Origin: Bacteroidales bacterium
Lineage (GTDB): Bacteria > Bacteroidota > Bacteroidia > Bacteroidales > F082
Assembly (NCBI GenBank): GCA_017539045.1
Contig: JAFYHS010000008.1
Location: 1-58,015, forward strand
DNA: 58,015 bases
Direction of reading: 5' to 3'
Shown: piece by piece, positions 36,001-42,741 of the stretch
Numbering within the stretch: position 1 is the first letter of the stretch
How the letters are laid out: the number at the start of each line of letters is the position of its first letter
Program-made: the position numbers and the translations under genes
Notes under the pieces: model-generated
What the model was told of the DNA's origin: nothing
The model's input: only the letters and a program-made list of their open reading frames with translations
Databases searched by the model: none

Positions 36001-36728
36001 AGGGCTGCCAGTGCGACCGTGAGATGGCTTATGCCCTCTATCTGGCTGGCTTCGACGTGAGGGATGTCACTATGACCGACCTCGCCACGGGCCGTGAAGA
36101 CCTCAAGGACGTGAATATGATCGCCTTCGTGGGCGGCTTCTCCAACTCCGACGTGCTGGGCTCGGCCAAAGGCTGGGCGGGCGCCTTCCTTTACAACAAG
36201 AAGGCCAAGAAGGCGTTGGACGACTTCTACGCCCGTGAGGACACCTTGAGCCTCGGCGTATGCAACGGCTGCCAGCTGATGATGGAACTCGGCCTGCTCT
36301 ATCCTGATCATGAGGAACATCCCGTGATGATGCACAACGACTCGCATAAGTTCGAGTCGGGCTTCCTCAATGTGGAGATTGCCCAAAACGAGAGCGTGAT
36401 GCTTAAGTCGCTGTCGGGCCGCCGTCTCGGCGTGTGGATCGCCCATGGCGAGGGCCGTTTCTACTTCCCCTGCTATCGCGACCAATACAAGATTGTGATG
36501 ACCTACGGTCAGGACGAATATCCCGGCAACCCCAATGGAAGCGACTGGTCGACGGCAGGCATCTGCTCCAACGACGGTCGTCATCTTGCCATGATGCCTC
36601 ACCTCGAGCGTGCCTTCCTGCCTTGGCAGTGGGCCTTCTATCCCGAAGAGCGCAAGAACGACGAGGTGTCACCTTGGATGGAGGCCTTCGTGAATGCTAG
36701 GAAGTGGGTGGAAGAGCATGTCAAATAA
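33039..36728 (+). CDS. purL: Phosphoribosylformylglycinamidine synthase, single-chain form
   Basis: 1229 aa, the large PurL type with synthetase and glutaminase fused. It converts FGAR and glutamine to FGAM in purine synthesis. The N-terminal PurS-like part is followed by two ATP-grasp-like AIRS halves ([13 protein letters not shown] near 165, [28 protein letters not shown] near 248, [13 protein letters not shown] near 448). The C-terminal class I amidotransferase carries the nucleophile [13 protein letters not shown] (Cys1075) and the HGEGRFYF dyad (His1136, Glu1138). It leads an operon with ybaK 3 bp downstream. Confidence 0.98.
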   Translation: [1229 protein letters not shown]

Positions 36729-36731
36729 GTC

Positions 36732-37235
36732 ATGCCCAAAGAGAAAATCAATAAGACCAACGCTTGCCGCATCCTCGACCAGAAGAAGGTGGCATACGAG
36801 CTGATTCCCTATGAGGTGGACGAGAACGACCTCGGGGCGCAGCATATTGCCGACCAGTTGGGAGAGGACATCGACCAGGTGTTTAAGACCTTGGTGCTGA
36901 AAGGCGACAAGATCGGGTATTTCGTTTGCGTCATCCCAGGTAACGACGAACTCGACCTGAAGAAGACCGCCAAGGCCACGGGCAACAAAAGCTGCGACCT
37001 CATCCCGATGAAGGAGCTGCTGCCCCTGACGGGATACATCCGTGGAGGCTGCTCGCCTGTGGGCATGAAGAAGCAATTCCCCACCTTCATCCACGAGACC
37101 TGTGAACTATTTGAATACATTTATGTCAGCGCAGGCGTGAGAGGCTTGCAGTTCAAGCTCAACCCTGAGGACTTGATCCGGGTGGTGGATATGACTGTTG
37201 CCGATTTGACCATCTTTGAATTGGGACAAAAATGA
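36732..37235 (+). CDS. ybaK: Cys-tRNA(Pro)/Cys-tRNA(Cys) deacylase, YbaK family
   Basis: 167-aa trans-editing enzyme that hydrolyses mischarged Cys-tRNA(Pro). It has the YbaK fold: TNACRILDQKKVAYELIPYEVDENDLGAQHIADQLGED at the N-terminus, VFKTLVLKGDKIGYFVCVIPGNDELDLKKTAKATG with the conserved lysine, and the glycine-rich LTGYIRGGCSPVGMKKQFPTFI active-site loop at ~97-120. Length matches YbaK. It lies 3 bp after purL and overlaps the next gene by 4 bp. Confidence 0.95.
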   Translation: MPKEKINKTNACRILDQKKVAYELIPYEVDENDLGAQHIADQLGEDIDQVFKTLVLKGDKIGYFVCVIPGNDELDLKKTAKATGNKSCDLIPMKELLPLTGYIRGGCSPVGMKKQFPTFIHETCELFEYIYVSAGVRGLQFKLNPEDLIRVVDMTVADLTIFELGQK

Positions 37236-37741
37236 ACTATACCATTCGCAAATCGACATTGGCCGACCTGCCGACCATACTCAATCTTCGCGACCAGGCG
37301 CGCGAGATCATGCGCAGCTACGGCAACACCTTCCAATGGCCCGATGGCTATCCCCGTGACGATATGTTTCGGAAAGACATTGAGGTTGGCGGTAGCCATG
37401 TCATGATAGACGAGAGGGGAGAAGTGGTGGGTACTTTTGCGCTGCTGCCCAGCCCCGAGGTGACCTACAATGTCATTTACAACGGTCAATGGCTTGACGA
37501 TGCGCCTTATTATGTCATCCACCGTATTGCCAGCACGCCAAGCTCACATGGCATATTGGATGCGTTGTTGGACTATTGCGAATCGCAGGTTGACAATATT
37601 CGCATCGACACGCACGAGGCCAATATCATCATGCGGAAGGGCTTGGAAAAGCATGGATACCAATATTGTGGCATCATTTACCTTCTGGATGGTAACGAGC
37701 GCTTGGCTTTCCAGAAAGTCATCAATCAATATTCTCGATAA
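37232..37741 (+). CDS. GNAT-family N-acetyltransferase
   Basis: 169 aa. The N-terminal beta strand IRKSTLADLPTILNLRDQAREIM and central DERGEVVGTFALLPSPEVTYNVIYNGQW are GNAT strands. The acetyl-CoA-binding loop is modified (RIASTPSSHGILDALLDYCE, lacking the usual Q/RxxGxG/A). The C-terminal half has the ANIIMRKGLEKHGYQYCGIIYL pattern expected of the fold. Substrate unknown. The start overlaps the ybaK stop (ATGA), so it is translationally coupled in the purL operon. Its last 20 bp overlap the convergent permease gene. Confidence 0.85.
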   Translation: MNYTIRKSTLADLPTILNLRDQAREIMRSYGNTFQWPDGYPRDDMFRKDIEVGGSHVMIDERGEVVGTFALLPSPEVTYNVIYNGQWLDDAPYYVIHRIASTPSSHGILDALLDYCESQVDNIRIDTHEANIIMRKGLEKHGYQYCGIIYLLDGNERLAFQKVINQYSR

Positions 37742-38879
37742 TCTTATCCTCTTCCTCCAAGTCGGGAACAAGCCGTTGTATGGGCTTGAAGCGGTAGAAG
37801 AACCGGATGGCGATGACGCGCACGATGGTGTAGGCCGGTACGGCCACCAACATGCCGATGGTGCCGCCGATATGGCCCGCCATGAGTAGCACGATGAAAA
37901 TCTCCAAGGGATGTGCCTTGATGCTCGTCGAATAGATGAGCGGCTGATAGATGAAGTTATCAATCAGTTGTGCGGTCAGCATGATGGCGAGGATGATGAG
38001 GGCAAAGATCCAGATGTTGACATCCAAGCCGGCGCCGGTGCCTAGTTTCAACACGATGCCAATCAAGACGCCTATGGCTTCGCCGATGATGGGCCCAACG
38101 TAAGGAATAACGTTGAGCAGACCTGCGATGAAAGCGATGCCTATGGCATAGTTGAAGTTGAGGCGGGCGATGAGCCACAGGCCGAGGAAATCGACCAAGG
38201 CGACGCCCAGCATCTCGATGAACAGCCCCACGAAGTAGCGTGAGAGCAGTTCCTTGATCTCGTTCATGGTCTTGTTCATGGTCAGCTCGTGTTTGTCGGG
38301 CACAAGGGCACAGACGATACGTCCGAACAGCCCGTTCTCCTTAAGGAAGAAAAACGAGATAAACACCACGGCGAATGCGGCCACAAAGAGGCTCGTCACC
38401 ATAGAGGCTACAGAACCGACGATGCCACCTACCTTGCCGAAGTCGACCACCTCCTTGACCTTGTCCATGACTAGGGCAGCGATGTCGAAGTTGCGATCCA
38501 ACCCCGGGAACACCCCGATAAGCCATTCATTGATCTTATCAATGGGATTCGATTCGAAATAGCTGCTCTCGGTGATGGCTGAAGCATCGCGTATTATATT
38601 GGAAACCAAAGGGATGATCTGGGAGATAAGCAGAATGATCAAGGCGATGATGATGAGGATGGACAACACGGCCAGTAACCAATCGGGGGCTGATTTCCCT
38701 TTGATTTTGACCTTACGCATCACCTTCATCAAAGGCCGTCCGAGGAGGGTGACCACAAGCGCGGCGACGATATAGATCAGCACATTCTTGAAGTACCAAC
38801 ACAGGGCCACGACGATGGCAAGACAACCCAATTTGATGATGTAACCCGCCAGTTTTTCAGTGTTTTTTTCGTTATCCAT
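37722..38879 (-). CDS. AI-2E family transporter (TqsA/PerM-like permease)
   Basis: 385 aa from the ATG at 38879 (MDNEKNTEKLAGYIIKL). An in-frame TTG at 38906 is rejected because it overlaps the -7 element. About eight membrane segments: paired hydrophobic helices near the N-terminus (LGCLAIVVALCWYFKNVLIYIVAALVV), a long amphipathic middle, then VAAFAVVFISFFFLKENGLF and, near the C-terminus, NYAIGIAFIAGLLNVIPYVGPIIGEAIGVLIG, the family signature. Members export small molecules or ions; few are characterised. It is single, with its own promoter, and overlaps the GNAT 3' end by 20 bp. Confidence 0.93.
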   Translation of the reverse strand: MDNEKNTEKLAGYIIKLGCLAIVVALCWYFKNVLIYIVAALVVTLLGRPLMKVMRKVKIKGKSAPDWLLAVLSILIIIALIILLISQIIPLVSNIIRDASAITESSYFESNPIDKINEWLIGVFPGLDRNFDIAALVMDKVKEVVDFGKVGGIVGSVASMVTSLFVAAFAVVFISFFFLKENGLFGRIVCALVPDKHELTMNKTMNEIKELLSRYFVGLFIEMLGVALVDFLGLWLIARLNFNYAIGIAFIAGLLNVIPYVGPIIGEAIGVLIGIVLKLGTGAGLDVNIWIFALIILAIMLTAQLIDNFIYQPLIYSTSIKAHPLEIFIVLLMAGHIGGTIGMLVAVPAYTIVRVIAIRFFYRFKPIQRLVPDLEEEDKIIENID

Positions 38880-38903
38880 GGTAATCGGCTTCTTTTTGGA
38901 TGA

Positions 38904-38911
38904 CAAAAATA
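38904..38911 (-). promoter_or_regulatory. Promoter -7 element for the AI-2E permease gene
   Basis: The minus strand reads TATTTTTG, exact TAnnTTTG, 24 nt upstream of the ATG at 38879. It is part of a 122-bp divergent promoter region. Confidence 0.6.
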
Positions 38912-38944
38912 GATTTTTTTCCGTTTTCGATAAACGATTTTTGT

Positions 38945-38952
38945 TATTTTTG
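38945..38952 (+). promoter_or_regulatory. Promoter -7 element for the lytic transglycosylase gene
   Basis: TATTTTTG, exact TAnnTTTG, followed by CG and 49 nt upstream of the ATG at 39002. Confidence 0.6.
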
Positions 38953-39001
38953 CGTTTTCTATAAAACCCTCAATCTAACCATTAAAATAAATCAAAATCC
39001 T

Positions 39002-40525
39002 ATGAAATACGCTCACTTACTTTTGTTTGTTTTTCTCCCCTTTGCCAACCTGATGGCTCAAAACTATGATCCTGAAGGATATGACCCTGATACACTGGAG
39101 GTTGAGATCAACGAACAGGAAATCAAGGACCTGAATTCCGGTAAGGCGGTGGTGGAGGAATCCACCGTGATGGAGATGCTTGATATGGTGAGCAATATCA
39201 TGTATTTCAAGGATACCTATCTCGACATCGACTCATCGCTGATGAATGTCTATGGCTATTCGAAAAACGAGATCCCTTACTTCCCCGACAGTGTTTACGC
39301 CAACCGTATCGAGGCCTTGGCGCGTGAAACTACCATCCCACTGACATTCAACACCCACGTGAAGTCGTTCATCGACCTCTATGCCAACCGTCGCCGTCAG
39401 CAGACGAGCCGTATGTTGGGTCTTTCCTATGTGTATTTCCCGATGTTTGAGGAATACCTTGCCAAATACAACCTCCCGCTGGAGCTGAAGTATCTGGCCA
39501 TGGTGGAGTCGGCCCTCAACCCCACGGCAGGCTCAAAGGCAGGTGCCAAGGGCTTGTGGCAGTTCATGCAAGGCACAGGTAGGGAGTTTGGCTTAAAGGT
39601 CACCTCGTTGGTTGACGACCGTTACGACCCGATGAAAGAGACCGAGGCGGCCTGCCAGTATCTGCAGAGCCTCTATGCCCGGTATGGCGATTGGTTCCTT
39701 GTGCTTGCGGCTTACAACTCGGGCCCTGGCACGGTCAACAAGGCCATCATTAGGGCGGGTGGTGTGAAGAACTATTGGGCAATTTGGCCATATCTGCCCA
39801 GCGAGACGCGTGGTTATGTGCCCGCCTTCATAGCGGTGACCTACGTCATGAACTTCGCCACGGCGCATAACCTCTATCCCATCAACCCGGGTCTGTTGCT
39901 GCATGGCACCGACACCGTGATGGTGCGCGACCGTGTGGCTTTCGACCAAATCAACGAGTGCATCGGCGTGCCCATGTCGGACCTCGTCTTCTTCAACCCC
40001 CAATATACCAAACAGATTGTCCCTGCCTCGAAATACAATCCCTGCGCCTTGCGTATGCCTATGAAGTACACCTTGCTTTTTGCCCAGCTGGAGGATAGCA
40101 TTTATGCCTATAAGAGCAAGGCGGAAATCAAGCGTGAGGTTATCGAGGAGAAGGTGGAGGCGGTGAGCGACAGCTTCGTCCATGTGGTGAAAAAGGGCGA
40201 AAGCCTGGGTAGCATCGCGCGAAAGCACCATGTGACCGTGGCCAACATCAAGCGTTGGAACCGTCTCAAGCGCGATTCTATCCGTCCCGGACAACGCCTC
40301 ACCATCTATCGCTCTGGCGCTCCCATGGCACAGGTGAGCAAGCCATCGAAGAGCAGCAAGGCCAACGCGACAGGCCCGACCGTGAAGGTGCACACCGTGA
40401 AACGCGGTGAGACCTTGACCTCGATTGCCAAGAAATACAGATGTTCGGTCAACGACATCAAGAAGTGGAACGGCATCAAGAGCAACAACATCAAAGTAGG
40501 TCAGAAGCTGAAGATCAAGAAATAA
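39002..40525 (+). CDS. Membrane-bound lytic transglycosylase D-like, two LysM domains
   Basis: 507 aa from MKYAHLLLFVFLPFANLMAQ; the longer frame to 38900 starts within the opposing promoter region and lacks a signal peptide. It cleaves peptidoglycan glycan strands to anhydro-muramyl ends in the periplasm. The SLT domain contains AMVESALNPTAGSKAGAKGLWQFM, with the catalytic Glu169, and AYNSGPGTVNKAI. Two LysM peptidoglycan-binding repeats follow at ~390-440 (HVVKKGESLGSIARKHHV) and ~457-507 (HTVKRGETLTSIAKKYRC), both ending in a P/V-GQ-x-L-x-I motif. It is probably co-transcribed with the DUF4837 lipoprotein gene 24 bp downstream. Confidence 0.95.
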   Translation: MKYAHLLLFVFLPFANLMAQNYDPEGYDPDTLEVEINEQEIKDLNSGKAVVEESTVMEMLDMVSNIMYFKDTYLDIDSSLMNVYGYSKNEIPYFPDSVYANRIEALARETTIPLTFNTHVKSFIDLYANRRRQQTSRMLGLSYVYFPMFEEYLAKYNLPLELKYLAMVESALNPTAGSKAGAKGLWQFMQGTGREFGLKVTSLVDDRYDPMKETEAACQYLQSLYARYGDWFLVLAAYNSGPGTVNKAIIRAGGVKNYWAIWPYLPSETRGYVPAFIAVTYVMNFATAHNLYPINPGLLLHGTDTVMVRDRVAFDQINECIGVPMSDLVFFNPQYTKQIVPASKYNPCALRMPMKYTLLFAQLEDSIYAYKSKAEIKREVIEEKVEAVSDSFVHVVKKGESLGSIARKHHVTVANIKRWNRLKRDSIRPGQRLTIYRSGAPMAQVSKPSKSSKANATGPTVKVHTVKRGETLTSIAKKYRCSVNDIKKWNGIKSNNIKVGQKLKIKK

Positions 40526-40549
40526 CCACTAACAAAAAAACATAATACC

Positions 40550-41545
40550 ATGAAAAGCTATCTCAAAATCGCAGCCGTCATCTTAATTGCCGCTGTGATG
40601 ACGTCATGCACTCAAACAAGATCGGGTCGTAAGGACCGCTCGGTGGGTGGTACTTCCGAGATCCTTGTGGTCACCCAAAACGACGAACAATGGAATGGCA
40701 GCATCGGCGACTCGATCCGTCATTTCTTCCTCGACTACCAGTATGGTCTGCCGCAGCCTGAGTCGCGCAACGATTTGGCGCATATCAACGTGGAGGGCTT
40801 CTCCGACCTGTTCCAGAAACACAAAAACATCCTTCAGGTCGTCATTGATCCCAGCAAGGAAAAGGCTGTGGCCGAGACCGCCGAGGACATGTGGGCCGCG
40901 CCTCAGCGTTTTGTGAAGATCACGGCGCCCGACCTCGGCTCGTGGGTGGAGCTCTTCGACAAGCAGAAAGAGGTGTATAAGCAATGGTTCGACAAGGTGG
41001 AACGCGAGCGCATCCTCAACGTGTTTCGTCCCACCAAGGACGAAGCCATCGAGAATGCCATTGCCAAGAAGTTCGGCTTCACGCTCACTGTGCCACAAGG
41101 CTTCTATATCGCCAAGGACGAGCCCGACTTCATGTGGCTCCGTAAGGAGCAGGAGCGTTCGAGCGCTGATATCGTCATCTACCAAACGCCTTACCGCGAC
41201 ACGATGCAGTTTGAGACGAACAGCCTCATCGCCATGCGTAATATGATGGTGGGACAGTATATCCCTGGTCCTTCGGAAGGCTCCTACATGGGCACCGAGA
41301 CTGAGTTTGTGCCGCCTTTGGTGACGCAAGTCAAGGACTTCCCGGCTGGTTTCGCAGAGGAGATGCGAGGCATGTGGAAGGTGGAGAACGACTTCATGGG
41401 TGGTCCCTTCGTGTCGTACACCTTCGTGAATGCCGACAAGCTGGCCACGGTGGAGGGGTTCTACTATGAGCCCAACCAGAAGAAGCGCAATATGATGCTC
41501 CAATTGGAGTCGATTGCGTATAGCTTGAAGTTCGTGGAGGAATAG
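40550..41545 (+). CDS. DUF4837 family lipoprotein
   Basis: 331 aa with lipobox VMTSC after MKSYLKIAAVILIAA. It belongs to the Bacteroidota-specific DUF4837 family: early GGTSEILVVTQNDEQWNGSIGDSIRHFF, middle KKFGFTLTVPQGFYIAKDEPDFMWLRKE, and C-terminal GPFVSYTFVNADKLATVEGFYYEPNQKKRNMM. No biochemical function is known for the family. It follows the lytic transglycosylase gene by 24 bp, suggesting an envelope role. Its stop codon abuts the convergent lipoprotein gene with no spacer. Confidence 0.9.
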   Translation: MKSYLKIAAVILIAAVMTSCTQTRSGRKDRSVGGTSEILVVTQNDEQWNGSIGDSIRHFFLDYQYGLPQPESRNDLAHINVEGFSDLFQKHKNILQVVIDPSKEKAVAETAEDMWAAPQRFVKITAPDLGSWVELFDKQKEVYKQWFDKVERERILNVFRPTKDEAIENAIAKKFGFTLTVPQGFYIAKDEPDFMWLRKEQERSSADIVIYQTPYRDTMQFETNSLIAMRNMMVGQYIPGPSEGSYMGTETEFVPPLVTQVKDFPAGFAEEMRGMWKVENDFMGGPFVSYTFVNADKLATVEGFYYEPNQKKRNMMLQLESIAYSLKFVEE

Positions 41546-41917
41546 TTACTTCGCCTTCTTGTATCTAACGACGACCTCGCCCAAGGGTGAGGTCGTTTGC
41601 GTTATAAGCGTTTCGTCTTTCCATTGCCCGAAGGCAACCCCGTCAAGAAGAAGTGTGCCGTCGCTTTTGAGGCTGAGTCTGCCTTGTACCAAGTCATCCA
41701 TGCCTTTGAGCGTCAAAGTGGAATCAGCGGTGATGCTGATGACGTTCTGCCGCTCCATCTCGCCGATTTGTTTCACCAGTTCGGGGGTGCTGTGTTGTTC
41801 GTCGAACTGCACATTGACCTTGTCGACGGTCCAGGTGCCGAAGAGAGGATCGACCTTGTGGTGGCAGGCGCACAGGATTAAGGAGATGCCGATAAGAAGA
41901 AGAAACTCGGTTTTCAT
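41546..41917 (-). CDS. Small lipocalin-like lipoprotein
   Basis: 123 aa. Lipobox LILCAC after MKTEFLLLIGISLI. The mature part begins DPLFGTWTVDKVNVQFDE, a GxW start typical of lipocalin-like small barrels in Bacteroidota, followed by short strands (NVISITADSTLTLKGMDDLVQGRLSLKSDGTLLLDG). Function unknown. A -7 element (TACCTTTG) ends four bases before the ATG, so the mRNA may be leaderless. A perfect 9-bp inverted repeat (AACGACCTC/GAGGTCGTT, from about 41569) near its 3' end could terminate the convergent DUF4837 transcript. Confidence 0.75.
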   Translation of the reverse strand: MKTEFLLLIGISLILCACHHKVDPLFGTWTVDKVNVQFDEQHSTPELVKQIGEMERQNVISITADSTLTLKGMDDLVQGRLSLKSDGTLLLDGVAFGQWKDETLITQTTSPLGEVVVRYKKAK

Positions 41918-41921
41918 GCTG

Positions 41922-41929
41922 CAAAGGTA
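41922..41929 (-). promoter_or_regulatory. Promoter -7 element of the lipocalin-like gene
   Basis: The minus strand reads TACCTTTG, exact TAnnTTTG, only four bases before the start codon at 41917. No other in-frame start lies downstream before the lipobox. Confidence 0.5.
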
Positions 41930-41950
41930 AAATAATTTATCTGAAATGAG

Positions 41951-41973
41951 ATTCCCCTACGGGAAACTCTTTG
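41951..41973 (+). repeat. Possible fourth REP-like copy, degenerate
   Basis: ATTCCCCTACGGGAAACTCT, then TTG. It shares the CCCCTACGGG core and the downstream CTTTG of the palindromes near 13.3 kb, and TTCCC/GGGAA pair as arms. It lies between two divergent genes. Confidence 0.4.
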
Positions 41974-41998
41974 TAATTCTCTGTCCGGAAAAAACACT

Positions 41999-42006
41999 AT
42001 CTTTGC
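41999..42006 (+). promoter_or_regulatory. Promoter -7 element for the HsdR-N-like gene
   Basis: TATCTTTG, exact TAnnTTTG, followed by CATTT and 21 nt upstream of the ATG at 42028. Confidence 0.6.
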
Positions 42007-42027
42007 ATTTCCAAAACCCAATAAACA

Positions 42028-42471
42028 ATGCCTGGACAAGCCCTGCAATGGTTCAAGACGGAGGAGCAGGAGGGCAAGACGCGAGTCTTCGATCCTTTGC
42101 GCCGTCGTTTCGTCGCCTTGACGCCCGAAGAGGAGGTGCGGCAGAAGATGTTGTATCTGCTGGTGGAGCACCTCAAGGTGCCGGCGGGGCTGTTGGCGGT
42201 GGAGTATTCGGTGAAGGTGAACGGCTTGGACAAGCGTGCCGATGCCGTGGTCTTCAGCAATGATGGTTCGCCGTTGATGATCGTGGAATGCAAGGCGCCG
42301 TCGGTGAAGCTCACCGAGGATGTGCTTGAGCAGGCGGTGCGGTATCATTCTGCCCTAAGGCCCAAGTATCTGTTGCTTAGCAACGGTGCCGTTCTGCATT
42401 GTTTCAAGGCCGAAGGCCAGTCGTTGCGGCCTTTGGACCATCTGCCTGATTATGCGGAGATGATAGGGTAG
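42028..42471 (+). CDS. Type I restriction HsdR N-terminal-like (PD-(D/E)xK fold) protein
   Basis: 147-aa standalone protein matching the HSDR_N_2 domain. The nuclease-fold core is visible: EEEVRQKMLYLLVEHLKVPAGLLAVEYSVKVNG, then KRADAVVFSNDGSPLMIVECKAPS, where the Asp of RADAV and the ExK of VECKAP are the expected PD-(D/E)xK metal site, then QAVRYHSALRPKYLLLSNGAVLHCF. No helicase or specificity/methylase gene is adjacent, so it is not part of a restriction locus. Such orphans are common in Bacteroidota and their role is unknown. It has its own promoter. Confidence 0.9.
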   Translation: MPGQALQWFKTEEQEGKTRVFDPLRRRFVALTPEEEVRQKMLYLLVEHLKVPAGLLAVEYSVKVNGLDKRADAVVFSNDGSPLMIVECKAPSVKLTEDVLEQAVRYHSALRPKYLLLSNGAVLHCFKAEGQSLRPLDHLPDYAEMIG

Positions 42472-42485
42472 GGGTCCCACGCCCA

Positions 42486-42568
42486 CAGTGTCTGTTGCTA
42501 TGCAATGCAAGCAGGCATGTCATCCCCACGCTGGCCTGAGCGGGAGCATGGGATCTATGCCTGCGGCT
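42486..42568 (+). repeat. Interspersed hairpin repeat, copy 1
   Basis: It contains TGCAATGCAAGCAGGCATGT, later ATCTATGCCTGCGGCT. The arms GCAGGCAT (42511-42518) and ATGCCTGC (42557-42564) pair. The same sequence recurs at 51394-51497 and 51711-51808. The 270-bp gap 42472-42741 otherwise holds only this repeat and a promoter. Confidence 0.75.
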
Positions 42569-42648
42569 CGGCCAAGTCAGGTATCCTTCAAGGATAAAAA
42601 TAACAAAAATTATTTTCATTTTCCTCGCGCGCGTATCTATAAAATGTC

Positions 42649-42656
42649 TAATTTTG
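42649..42656 (+). promoter_or_regulatory. Promoter -7 element for the 1250-aa surface protein
   Basis: TAATTTTG, exact TAnnTTTG, followed by CAGCC and 85 nt upstream of the ATG at 42742. The leader includes a short AAAAGG/CCTTTT hairpin. Confidence 0.55.
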
Positions 42657-42741
42657 CAGCCCCAAAAGGGAAGGTGTGCCTTTTCTTATGGTAAATAACG
42701 ATAAATCAAATAATTAGATAATAAATAATACAAAAACACAA

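Noticed and set aside
35205-36602. 465-codon minus-strand frame
   Set aside because: Antisense shadow of purL, whose catalytic motifs are intact on the plus strand.
38880-38906. TTG start extending the AI-2E permease by nine residues
   Set aside because: The codon lies inside the -7 promoter element; the ATG at 38879 gives a normal family N-terminus.
42028-42471. Restriction-modification locus
   Set aside because: The HsdR-N-like protein is a 147-aa orphan without helicase, methylase or specificity genes nearby.
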